From Thermodesulfobacteriota bacterium (GTDB lineage: Bacteria > Desulfobacterota > SM23-61), in assembly GCA_030018715.1 (NCBI GenBank), contig JASEHN010000027.1, positions 1 through 14,765 on the forward strand: a stretch of 14,765 nucleotides of DNA, read 5' to 3'. The notes under the pieces are model-generated. The model was not told the DNA's origin and did not search any database. It was given only the letters and a program-made list of their open reading frames with translations. Position numbers and translations under genes: made by a program. Below, piece by piece: positions 1-6,867 of this stretch. The stretch's first letter is position 1; the number at the start of each line of letters is the position of its first letter.

Positions 1-87
1 ATTCACGCTCAGGCTGTTCTGCTTCGCCCGGGACTTGATCACCCGGTCCAGTCCAGGGTCAATACCGCGAATGGTAATAGTCTTCAT
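1..87 (-). CDS. Antitoxin-like ribbon-helix-helix protein, N-terminal part only (runs off the left edge)
   Basis: The first 29 codons are visible, beginning MKTITIRGIDPGLDRVIKSR and continuing to the window edge. A short beta-strand with alternating residues (TITIRGI), followed by a helix rich in Arg and Lys and then a small polar turn, is the usual start of small ribbon-helix-helix antitoxins of type II toxin-antitoxin pairs (the FitA/VapB-like kind). Such proteins bind DNA with the strand, neutralise a toxin with their C-terminal tail, and repress their own operon. The ATG at 87 is supported by GGAGG about 6 bases upstream (rc of 91-100) and by a promoter and a small palindrome just upstream. 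The partner toxin, if there is one, would lie beyond position 1. The family call rests on a short fragment, so another small RHH regulator is possible. Confidence 0.6.
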   Translation of the reverse strand, partial: MKTITIRGIDPGLDRVIKSRAKQNSLSVN

Positions 88-101
88 CGTCGTCCTCCAC
101 A

Positions 102-147
102 TGCACAATGTGATGCCATTTTAATGATAATAAATGATTGCACATTG
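102..147. promoter_or_regulatory. Operator-like motifs around the antitoxin promoter
   Basis: CACAATGTG (104-112) is a palindrome around one central base and lies between the -10 box and the start codon. A related GCACATTG (140-147) lies against the -35 box. Paired short sites that bracket a promoter are what autoregulating RHH antitoxins usually bind. Assignment to this protein is an inference. Confidence 0.3.
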
Positions 148-152
148 ATCAA
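124..152 (-). promoter_or_regulatory. Sigma70-type promoter for the antitoxin-like gene
   Basis: On the minus strand a TTGATC -35 box (147-152) and a TATCAT -10 box (124-129) are separated by exactly 17 bases. The -10 box matches the consensus at five of six positions. Transcription would begin about 30 bases upstream of the ATG at 87. Seen by eye; no start site has been mapped. Confidence 0.5.
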
Positions 153-484
153 GCTTTTTTCTTTACCCCGTTAGATAGCTATTTATGGTTCATTAAACAA
201 CCATTTTCATCAGGGGTGTTGGTGGCTTTCAAAAAGATACCAAATCTGGGAAATCAGGGTCACATCTTCAATTGTCAATATCTTCTGGATAAGTTTAGCT
301 CCCTCTTTGCGGGATGCAGCCATTTATATTTTATATCAGTTGGGAGTGTATTGGAACATAGCCATTGGGGGGTATTAAGGGGATACACGGCGGTGGAGGC
401 AGCCAAACGAGGACGAATGTATCTCGATTCTAATAAATCATTGGCCAAGATCAGCAGAATATTTTTAATTGACTATTGAAGATG
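153..484. other. AT-rich stretch without a convincing gene
   Basis: About 330 bases lie between the antitoxin promoter and the acyl-CoA ligase stop codon. A plus-strand reading frame of 113 codons (138-479) can be opened here, but it starts with TTG, has no ribosome binding site, overlaps the promoter above, runs against all neighbouring genes and has no recognisable domain. On the minus strand only a 36-codon frame is seen. No rho-independent terminator is obvious after the ligase. A small TTGGCCAA palindrome is at 441-448. The stretch may hold a decayed gene, but I see no identifiable remnant. Confidence 0.5.
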
Positions 485-2152
485 TCACCCCTTTTCCTTT
501 TCCTCTTCCCGCAGGACACGCCTGAGGAGTTTGCCAATGGTGTTTTTGGGTAGGTCCTTGCGGAATTCGATAAACCTGGGATATTTATATGCGGCCATCT
601 TATCTTTGGACCAGTCGATCAACTCTTCTTCTGTTATCTTGCCAGCAAAATCCGGTCTTAAAACGACGAAAGCTTTAACCGTCTCTCCTCTTTTGGAGTC
701 GGCAACAGGAATACAGGCGGCTTGCTCCACGGCCGGGTGGCGCATCAAGAAGCCTTCCACCTCTTCCGGAGCGATGTTGTATCCGGAAGCTTTGATCATC
801 TCCTTCTTTCGCCCCAGGAAATAAACATAGCCGTCTTCGTCGTATTTGCCCATATCGCCGGTATAAACGCGCCCATCCCGCAGGGCATTTTTCGTCTCCG
901 CTGGCTTTTCCCAATAGCCCTGGAAAACTGCCGGGCTCTTGACCGTGATCTCGCCCACCTGCCCAACCCCGAGTTCTTTTTCCGGGTCATCGAAATCCAC
1001 GATCTTCAAATCCGTCTCATAAATGGGAATCCCCACGCTGCCGATTCGCGGTTTGTCCAGGGGGCTGAAGGTATCGCAGGTGTGGGTCTCACTCAGGCCA
1101 TAAGCCGCTTCTACGATAATTCCCCCTCTGGTGGCCTTACCCCAATCTTCCACCAGTTTTTCATTTAAGAAAACCCCGAAACTCGTACACGGGTTAATGC
1201 CCAAAGAACCGAGGTCGTAATTGCCGATGTCGGGGAGGGTTAAAATATCCATGTTCATGGGGACCGTGCTGTACATCTTGGTGCATTTCAGGGCGCTGAT
1301 GGCCATGGCCGTGGCCCGGGCATCAAAGCGGGTCAGAATGGCCATTGTGCATCCGACATAAAGAGGAGAAGTCATGCCCCAGAGCATGCCGGCGATATGG
1401 TAGATGGGCATGGAGGTCAACATAATATCTTCAGGAACATATTTATAGACCTGGGCATTGGCCGCGGACTTAAAAAGCTGATTCCCATGGGTAAGCATGG
1501 CCCCCTTGGGTAAACCGGTGGTTCCGCCGGTGAACTGCAACAAAGCCACATCTTCCATGGAAATTTCCGGGGATTTATATGGAGGACCTTCTGTTTTTAG
1601 GATTTCCATCAATTCCACCGTATCCGGGAATTTTCGCTTTGGCTCCTGCATGGATTCATGTATGGGAATGATGGGTTTGGGGGGCAGAAAATCGGCATAG
1701 CTGGTGACTAACACTTTTTCCAGGCTGGATTTCTTGCGGACTTCCTTCACAACCGGATAGACTTGATCTATACAAATAATTACTTTAGCTTTGGTGTCAT
1801 TGACCCCCGTTTCCAGCTCCCAGGCCTTAAACATGGGGCTGCAGGGCACCACAATGGCCCCGGCCTTATGGGCGGCAATTTGAGAGATCACATACTGGGG
1901 GCAGTTCTGCATGAAAAGGGCGACCCGATCTCCCTTCTGCACATTATTCTTGGCCAGGTAGGCAGCCAACCGATCCGTAAACGCGTCCAGCTCGGAGTAG
2001 GAGATTTCTGCCCCGTAATAATTGATCGCTGCCTTCTGCGGCTGAGTCCTGGCATGATAGCGCAGGTATTTAAAAATCGGCTTCCGCCCAAGTTGATAGA
2101 CCAGCTTCTCCGATATCCCGGCTGGCCAATTTTTCATCCAGATTTTTTCCAT
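485..2152 (-). CDS. AMP-forming acyl-CoA ligase (long-chain fatty acid/aryl-CoA ligase-like)
   Basis: A 555-residue member of the ANL (AMP-binding) superfamily, which activates a carboxylic acid with ATP and loads it on CoA through an acyl-AMP. Seen in order: the phosphate loop FTGGTTGLPKG (207-217), YGLSE (351-355), the TGD motif (431-433), the hinge GRKKEMIKASGYNI (447-460), and the C-terminal catalytic lysine in NTIGK (K541). Length is normal for the family. The frame stays open 16 codons further upstream, but that part translates the intergenic repeat. The ATG at 2152 has GGAGG eight bases before it and starts the family-like MEKIWMKNWPAG, so it is the chosen start. It is the last gene of the aminotransferase-ferredoxin-oxidoreductase run and would suit activation of the acid released by the oxidoreductase. 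The acid cannot be read from the sequence; fatty, aryl or hydroxy acids are all possible. Confidence 0.88.
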   Translation of the reverse strand: MEKIWMKNWPAGISEKLVYQLGRKPIFKYLRYHARTQPQKAAINYYGAEISYSELDAFTDRLAAYLAKNNVQKGDRVALFMQNCPQYVISQIAAHKAGAIVVPCSPMFKAWELETGVNDTKAKVIICIDQVYPVVKEVRKKSSLEKVLVTSYADFLPPKPIIPIHESMQEPKRKFPDTVELMEILKTEGPPYKSPEISMEDVALLQFTGGTTGLPKGAMLTHGNQLFKSAANAQVYKYVPEDIMLTSMPIYHIAGMLWGMTSPLYVGCTMAILTRFDARATAMAISALKCTKMYSTVPMNMDILTLPDIGNYDLGSLGINPCTSFGVFLNEKLVEDWGKATRGGIIVEAAYGLSETHTCDTFSPLDKPRIGSVGIPIYETDLKIVDFDDPEKELGVGQVGEITVKSPAVFQGYWEKPAETKNALRDGRVYTGDMGKYDEDGYVYFLGRKKEMIKASGYNIAPEEVEGFLMRHPAVEQAACIPVADSKRGETVKAFVVLRPDFAGKITEEELIDWSKDKMAAYKYPRFIEFRKDLPKNTIGKLLRRVLREEEKEKG

Positions 2153-2167
2153 TAAAATTCCTCCCCC

Positions 2168-2206
2168 CCTCCCTTTAATAAAGGGAGGTATTGCCGCCAA
2201 AGGCGG
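2168..2206. repeat. Tandem hairpin repeat between oxidoreductase and ligase genes
   Basis: Two adjacent hairpins. The first is a perfect 10-bp stem around one base (CCTCCCTTTA at 2168-2177, its complement at 2179-2188). The second is CCGCC-AAA-GGCGG (2194-2206). This design recurs between genes in many anaerobe genomes and gives spurious reading frames with peptides like PPFIKG. It ends about 15 bases upstream of the ligase start and may affect mRNA structure there. Confidence 0.7.
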
Positions 2207-2213
2207 GATTCCT

Positions 2214-2255
2214 CCTTGCTCCTTGCTCCTCGCGCCTTACGCCTTGCGCCTAACG
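2214..2255. repeat. Six-unit 7-bp tandem array
   Basis: Six consecutive heptamers on the plus strand: CCTTGCT, CCTTGCT, CCTCGCG, CCTTACG, CCTTGCG and CCTAACG (2214-2255). All keep CCT and a pyrimidine-rich core. The last unit contains the TAG stop codon of the oxidoreductase gene (2250-2252), so the array has grown up to or into the 3' end of that gene. Confidence 0.7.
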
Positions 2256-4088
2256 GTTTTTTTTCAAATCCTCGGCTACCTCTGCCAATCCCAGTTCCCT
2301 TAATTTTTCTTCCTTGGGAATGCCATTTGAATCCCACCCCCGTAGTTCGTAATACTCATCCAGCATGCGATTCACCTTCTCTTCTGTGAGGTGCATTCCT
2401 TTCGCCGGACCAGAGGGAAGAGGGTCATAAACCCGTTCCGGCGGCAAATCATATTTTCGCCCAAAATCGTCCACTTCTCTAACCCAGAAGGCCCGCGTCA
2501 GGTTCCAGACTTTTTCCGAGATCTGAAAGAGCTTCTCTTTGTCATAACCAAATCCGGTAACCGCGTTGAAGGCCTTCACGTACTCGCCGAAGTCAAGTTT
2601 AACCTCCAGCCAGGGGAACCGGCAGACACCGAACATCTCCATCAAGGGCCGCAGGGTCTGCAGTTCCTTGACCAGCCTGGCCCGGCCTTCAATGTTGTCA
2701 CGCCCCATCTCCATGTCCTGAACGATAGCCCAGGAGCGGGTATGCTGAGCGCCGATGTCCGAAGTCATGAAGGAAAGGAGCATGGCCGGCGCGCCCCGGC
2801 ACTCATAGGCCGAGAACTCCAGGCCTTTGACCTGCATGGCGTATCTTTCACTCTTTTGGCCCAATTTTTGGGCCATCGCCCTCGTTCCTTCGGCCATCAG
2901 GCTGCCCAGGTTGCCCTCTCTATAAGCAATTTTCTTCAGGATTGTTTTCATGGCTGCCACGTTGCCGAAGCTTAGGTCGATTCCATCCAGTTGACTCTTG
3001 TTCAACACTCCCTTCTCGACACATTCCATGGTAAAAGCGATAATCCCTCCGGCGGCAATGGTATCCATCCCCAAATCATCGCAGAGGTAGTTGAGATATT
3101 GCACATCCTCAATGTCCTCCACCAGGCAATTGGAACCCAGCATGCCGATGGTCTCATACTCCGGGCCGTCGATGAAAGTCCCGTACTTCCTGGAATGGGT
3201 GTAATTCCCGCAGTTGAGAGGGCAGGCGAAGCAGGCTTTATCCCGAACCAAAATTTTTTCCCTCATCGGTTCAGGAGCCAGAGATGCCTGTTTTTCATAA
3301 ACTCCATAGGCGAAGTTTTTCGTCGGCAGGACGCCCATGCCCTGGCACCAGTCGGTTATATCAGTCGTTCCATACTGGCGGAAGCGTTTAAAGTACGGAT
3401 GGCTGGTGATATGTTTCAGGGCAGCTTTGGAAACACGGATAAGCTCTGCAGTGTCGTAAAGAGGAATTCCTCCGGTCCCATGAACGGCGATCGCCTTCAG
3501 CCTCTTCGATCCCATGACCGCGCCCATGCCGCAGCGCCCGGCTTGCCGGCCGAATTCGTGGTTGATGTTGGCATACTTCACCAGGTTTTCCCCAGCCGGG
3601 CCGATGGTGGCCACCTGGAAGGATTCTCCAAGTTCCTTTTTCAACTCTTTCTCTAATTCCAGCGCTCCTTGGCCCCAGTATGCCCTGGCATCCCGCAGCT
3701 CCACCTGATCGTCATCGATGAAAAGATAAAGCGGTTCCTCTGAAGCCCCCTCCAGAATGATCATGTCGTAGCCGGCGTACTTTAACTCGGCCATGAGCAG
3801 GCCCCCGAGATTGCTATCCCCGTAACCTCCGGTCAGAGGGGATTTCGTGCCGAAGACGACCTTGGCCGCGCTTGGCCAGAAAGTCCCCGACAGCGGCCCT
3901 GTGGCCATGACCAATTTATTCTCGGGGCTGAGCGGATCGGTACCCGCAGGAATTTCCTCATAGAGGATCTTGGCAATGAACCCTCTTCCTCCGATCCATT
4001 CTTTGGCCATGTCCGGGTCCAAGCCTTGCTTCTCTATCTTCTTTTGGGTCAGGTTGACCCGCAGGATTTTTCCGCCGTATCCAAACAT
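2250..4088 (-). CDS. aor: Tungsten/molybdenum aldehyde:ferredoxin oxidoreductase
   Basis: A 612-residue enzyme of the AOR family, which oxidises aldehydes to carboxylic acids at a bis-pterin tungsten (or molybdenum) centre and reduces ferredoxin through a 4Fe-4S cluster. The N-terminal domain opens in the family manner (GGKILRVNLT, GGRGF at 33-37). AGRCGMGAVMGSKRLKA (183-199) is the pterin-contacting segment. Cluster ligands are C286, C289, C293 and C489, closely matching the C288/C291/C295/C494 pattern of the Pyrococcus furiosus enzyme. E312 and H449 fall where that enzyme has its active-site Glu313 and His448. The ATG at 4088 follows GGGAGG and lies one base after the ferredoxin stop codon, so the two are probably translated together. 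The substrate aldehyde is unknown; the aminotransferase two genes upstream is a likely source. The reverse reaction, reduction of an acid, is also possible in this family. Confidence 0.95.
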   Translation of the reverse strand: MFGYGGKILRVNLTQKKIEKQGLDPDMAKEWIGGRGFIAKILYEEIPAGTDPLSPENKLVMATGPLSGTFWPSAAKVVFGTKSPLTGGYGDSNLGGLLMAELKYAGYDMIILEGASEEPLYLFIDDDQVELRDARAYWGQGALELEKELKKELGESFQVATIGPAGENLVKYANINHEFGRQAGRCGMGAVMGSKRLKAIAVHGTGGIPLYDTAELIRVSKAALKHITSHPYFKRFRQYGTTDITDWCQGMGVLPTKNFAYGVYEKQASLAPEPMREKILVRDKACFACPLNCGNYTHSRKYGTFIDGPEYETIGMLGSNCLVEDIEDVQYLNYLCDDLGMDTIAAGGIIAFTMECVEKGVLNKSQLDGIDLSFGNVAAMKTILKKIAYREGNLGSLMAEGTRAMAQKLGQKSERYAMQVKGLEFSAYECRGAPAMLLSFMTSDIGAQHTRSWAIVQDMEMGRDNIEGRARLVKELQTLRPLMEMFGVCRFPWLEVKLDFGEYVKAFNAVTGFGYDKEKLFQISEKVWNLTRAFWVREVDDFGRKYDLPPERVYDPLPSGPAKGMHLTEEKVNRMLDEYYELRGWDSNGIPKEEKLRELGLAEVAEDLKKNR

Positions 4089-4089
4089 C

Positions 4090-4476
4090 TCATTCCCTCC
4101 CTTCTATTGCTTCTGGGGCGCAAACAGATACGCACTCGCCGCAGAGGTCGCATTTAATGGGGTAGGAAAGGTCTTTATGGGTAAAGAGGACCTGCAGCGG
4201 GCATTCCTCTATGCAAATCCCGCAAAAATCACATTTCTCAGGATCGATTCTATAGACCCCGCCTCTTTCAGCAATCGCTTCACTGGGACAAACCTCCTGG
4301 CAGCGCCCGCACTGGTTACATACATGAATCTCGAAAGTCCCGGGTTCCGGGAATTTTCTTTCGATACGGAGCGCTGCTTTCTTGGGGTTGTTCTCTTGAA
4401 AATGGGCCAGGCCGCAAATCACCTGGCAAAGAGAACACCCCGTGCATTTCTCGTGGTGTAAAGCCAAAGTTTTCAT
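4090..4476 (-). CDS. Four-cluster 4Fe-4S ferredoxin, probable electron partner of the aldehyde oxidoreductase
   Basis: A 128-residue protein with 16 cysteines in four groups: C11/14/17/21, C53/56/59/63, C82/85/88/92 and C109/112/115/119. This matches the electron-transfer subunits of the HycB/CooF/AorB kind, with room for four 4Fe-4S clusters and no signal peptide or membrane segment. The start ATG overlaps the aminotransferase stop codon (ATGA at 4476-4473), and its own stop is one base before the oxidoreductase ATG, so it is translationally coupled on both sides. I infer that it takes electrons from the oxidoreductase, either as a soluble carrier or as a fixed small subunit, and passes them on. 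The final acceptor is not encoded here. Confidence 0.9.
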   Translation of the reverse strand: MKTLALHHEKCTGCSLCQVICGLAHFQENNPKKAALRIERKFPEPGTFEIHVCNQCGRCQEVCPSEAIAERGGVYRIDPEKCDFCGICIEECPLQVLFTHKDLSYPIKCDLCGECVSVCAPEAIEGRE

Positions 4477-5816
4477 TGAACCATGCTCTCCATCCGGGAA
4501 AAAGTTGTTTTCAGAATCTCGATCAATTCATCAATCTCTTTTTCTTCGATGATGAAAGGAGGGCCTACCATGACCATATCCCCTTGCACTCCGTCAACAA
4601 ACCCCGTCCCGGGGTAAAGAACAAGACCGTTTTGGAAGGCCAGGTCAATTACTTTTTCGGCGAATTTGGCCGAACGCGGGAAAGGTTCTTTGGTTTTTCT
4701 ATCCCGCACAAATTCGATGGCCGTCATCAGCCCTTTGCCGCGCACATCGCCCACAAACGGAAACGATTTCAATTCTTCCAGTTTTTGCAAGAGGTATGCA
4801 CCCTGCTTCCGACATTGTTCAACGAGATTATTTCTTTGAATATAACGGATCGCGGTCAGGCCAACAGCGCAGGCCACCGGATGATGGGAAAAGGTATGGC
4901 CGTGGGTAAATCCGCCGCTCTTCTCCCGCAACCGTTCGGCAATTTCCTTCCGGGTGATCACCGCTGAAATGGGAAAATATCCCCCGCTCATCCCCTTGCC
5001 AATGACCATGATGTCCGGCTGAACATCAAAGTGTTCTACGGCAAACCACCTGCCGGTCCGGCCCATTCCGGTCATCACCTCGTCATCAATGTAGAGGATC
5101 CCGTAGCGTTGGCAAATCTCTTGAATCAGGGGAAGGTACCCGTCGGGAGACACGACCGCACCCACGGTTGCCCCAATGACTGGCTCCATAATGACGCCCG
5201 AAATAGTTTCCGGCCCTTCCACCTGGATCAGATTTTCCAAGGCCCTAGCGCATTTTAAATTACATTCCGGATAGGCCAGGTCATAAGGACAACGGTAACA
5301 ATAAGGCGGCGGGAAATGAGGAAAGTTGATTAAAAGGGGAAGAAAGGGTTTTCTGGAGCCGATCCGGCCGGTCGCGGAGAGAGCTCCCAGGGTGTTGCCG
5401 TGATAACTGTGCCATCGGGAAGCCACCCGCCACCTTTGAGGCTGTCCGGATTCCAGACAATACTGCCGCGCAAGTTTTATGGCCCCTTCCACGGCTTCGG
5501 AGCCTCCGGAAAGGAAATAGATCTTATCCATTCCTGCCGGAAGAATCTCCGCCAGGGCATCGGCATATTCTTCGACGGAGCGGGTTGTAAACTGCGTGCC
5601 ATGCACATAGCCAACCTGATTCATCTGATCAATGACCGCTTGAGCAATTTCTCTCTGACCGTGCCCGATGTTTACAACCAGGGCCCCGCCGGATCCATCG
5701 AGGTATCGTTTCCCTTTCTCGTCGTAAAGATAGACCCCCTCTCCCCGGGTGATCAAGGGATATTTATGGACCATCTTTCGATAAAAGACATGACCTTGCG
5801 GATAACCGTATTCCAT
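4473..5816 (-). CDS. Class III PLP-dependent aminotransferase (omega-amino compound type)
   Basis: A 447-residue fold-type I aminotransferase that moves an amino group from a donor, often a terminal amine, to a keto acid. Landmarks: SGGSEA (103-108) for the cofactor phosphate, WHSYHGNTLGALSATG (135-150), the IDDEV motif (243-247) with D245 for the pyridine nitrogen, and K274 in VIGKGMSGG as the Schiff-base lysine. A cysteine-rich loop PYCYRCPYDLAYPEC with C173, C176, C185 and C189 is seen in a subset of this family and could bind a metal, though I cannot show that. The start at 5816 has GGGAGG five to six bases upstream. It heads the ferredoxin/oxidoreductase/ligase run, so its product aldehyde is probably the oxidoreductase substrate. 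4-Aminobutyrate, beta-amino acids, diamines, taurine or lysine derivatives are all possible substrates; the sequence does not decide. Confidence 0.9.
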   Translation of the reverse strand: MEYGYPQGHVFYRKMVHKYPLITRGEGVYLYDEKGKRYLDGSGGALVVNIGHGQREIAQAVIDQMNQVGYVHGTQFTTRSVEEYADALAEILPAGMDKIYFLSGGSEAVEGAIKLARQYCLESGQPQRWRVASRWHSYHGNTLGALSATGRIGSRKPFLPLLINFPHFPPPYCYRCPYDLAYPECNLKCARALENLIQVEGPETISGVIMEPVIGATVGAVVSPDGYLPLIQEICQRYGILYIDDEVMTGMGRTGRWFAVEHFDVQPDIMVIGKGMSGGYFPISAVITRKEIAERLREKSGGFTHGHTFSHHPVACAVGLTAIRYIQRNNLVEQCRKQGAYLLQKLEELKSFPFVGDVRGKGLMTAIEFVRDRKTKEPFPRSAKFAEKVIDLAFQNGLVLYPGTGFVDGVQGDMVMVGPPFIIEEKEIDELIEILKTTFSRMESMVQ

Positions 5817-6039
5817 TTTTCCTCCCTAAATATAGCCAAAGATGTTTGAAATTTTGAGAAACCACCGCCATTTTGGAAAGCACAACAGCCTTTCGCCTAA
5901 CTCCCTGGAGAGGCTTTGATATATTTTACTATTTTCTGATCGGCCACACTAATTTTCTTTTACCATTGCTTACAATCTGGCCAGATAAAATGTCAATTGT
6001 AAATTTATGTCCTGGCTATCATAATTTTTTTCCAATATA
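5817..6039. promoter_or_regulatory. AT-rich upstream region of the aminotransferase operon
   Basis: This 223-base gap separates the permease stop from the aminotransferase start and is clearly more AT-rich than the genes. On the minus strand it has a perfect TTGACA (5991-5996), but no good -10 box at the expected spacing; AT-rich TAAAAT/TATATC-like sequence lies further down, near 5910-5930. No hairpin terminator for the permease operon is evident. A promoter for block C is likely here, but its exact place is uncertain. Confidence 0.4.
5975..5986. promoter_or_regulatory. Perfect 12-bp palindrome, candidate operator
   Basis: ATCTGGCCAGAT is its own reverse complement and starts five bases downstream of the TTGACA hexamer on the minus strand. 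A perfect dyad in that position is typical of a repressor site. No regulator gene is in the window, so the protein that would bind it is unknown. Confidence 0.4.
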
Positions 6040-6867
6040 TTATCGCCTTGCCTCGGTCAATTTCGGATCCAGCAGATCCCTCAACCCATCACCGAGCAGG
6101 TTGAACCCCAGAACGGCCCAGGCTATGCCCAGGCCAGGGAATATGGCCAGCCAGGGAGAAACTTCCATGAAAGTTTGGGCCTCGCTCAGCATCCGGCCCC
6201 AACTGGCATGGGGAGGTTGGCTTCCCAGGCCGAGGTAACTCAGCGCTGCCTCGGCGAGGATGGCGATGGCCAACTGCACCGTGCCCTGCACGATCAAAGG
6301 AGAAAGGATATTCGGCAAAATGGTGTGCCAGATGATCGCTTTATTCGTTTGCCCCACGGCCCGGGCCGAAGTTACGTAATCTCTCTGCCAAACCGAGAGG
6401 GACGCTCCCCGGGTGAGACGAGCGAAAATAGGAATGTTGAATATCCCGATAGCCACCATGCTGTTGGTGATTCCCGGGCCGAAGGAGGAAGTGATCAATA
6501 TGGCGCTGAGAACCGCCGGGAAACCATACAAAACATCTGCCAGCCGCATGACTCCTTCATCCTTCCAGCCCATCCAATATGCCGCCAGAGAACCCAGCAA
6601 AATTCCAAACCCCATGCCGATCCCCACAGCCACCCAGCCGACGACGAGGGAATTTACCGCTCCCTTCATCACCCGGCTCAGGATGTCCCGGCCGTACTGA
6701 TCTGTTCCTAAAAAATTAGCGGGGCCAGGAGGCTGGAACCGTTTGGAAAGGTTCATGCGGTTGGGATCATGGGGAGTATAGAAAACGCTGAGGAAGGCCG
6801 TGACCACTATGGCCATGACCAGAATTCCTCCCACGACCAAATTCATGTTCCGAAACGCCCGCCTCAA
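6040..6867 (-). CDS. ABC transporter permease, DppC/OppC family
   Basis: A 275-residue inner-membrane permease of the peptide/nickel importer class. It shows the N-terminal membrane helix (about 9-30), the hallmark GTDQYGRDILSRV (54-66), the cytoplasmic EAA loop (about 162-190, DYVTSARAVG), and the C-terminal FNLLGDGLRDLLDPKL (255-270). The start is TTG at 6867: its TTG overlaps the TGA stop of the preceding permease (TTGA), and AAGGAG lies eight bases upstream. The first ATG at 6846, seven codons later, has no good ribosome site and would shorten the N-terminal tail. It pairs with the DppB-type permease to form the channel. No ATPase gene follows; the next gene is an aminotransferase, so the ATP-binding subunits must be elsewhere or shared. 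Confidence 0.92.
   Translation of the reverse strand: MRRAFRNMNLVVGGILVMAIVVTAFLSVFYTPHDPNRMNLSKRFQPPGPANFLGTDQYGRDILSRVMKGAVNSLVVGWVAVGIGMGFGILLGSLAAYWMGWKDEGVMRLADVLYGFPAVLSAILITSSFGPGITNSMVAIGIFNIPIFARLTRGASLSVWQRDYVTSARAVGQTNKAIIWHTILPNILSPLIVQGTVQLAIAILAEAALSYLGLGSQPPHASWGRMLSEAQTFMEVSPWLAIFPGLGIAWAVLGFNLLGDGLRDLLDPKLTEARR

Noticed and set aside
248..360. 36-codon minus-strand frame beginning MAASRKEGAK, considered as a remnant of a PIN-type toxin
   Set aside because: No aspartate motifs of the PIN fold and no ribosome site; the resemblance is too weak to support a pseudogene call.
138..479. Plus-strand 113-codon reading frame
   Set aside because: TTG start without ribosome site, opposite to all neighbouring genes, overlaps the minus-strand promoter, no recognisable domain or composition typical of a protein.
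2991..3656. Plus-strand 221-codon frame
   Set aside because: It lies wholly antisense to the aldehyde:ferredoxin oxidoreductase, whose motifs are intact; long antisense frames are expected from its codon use.
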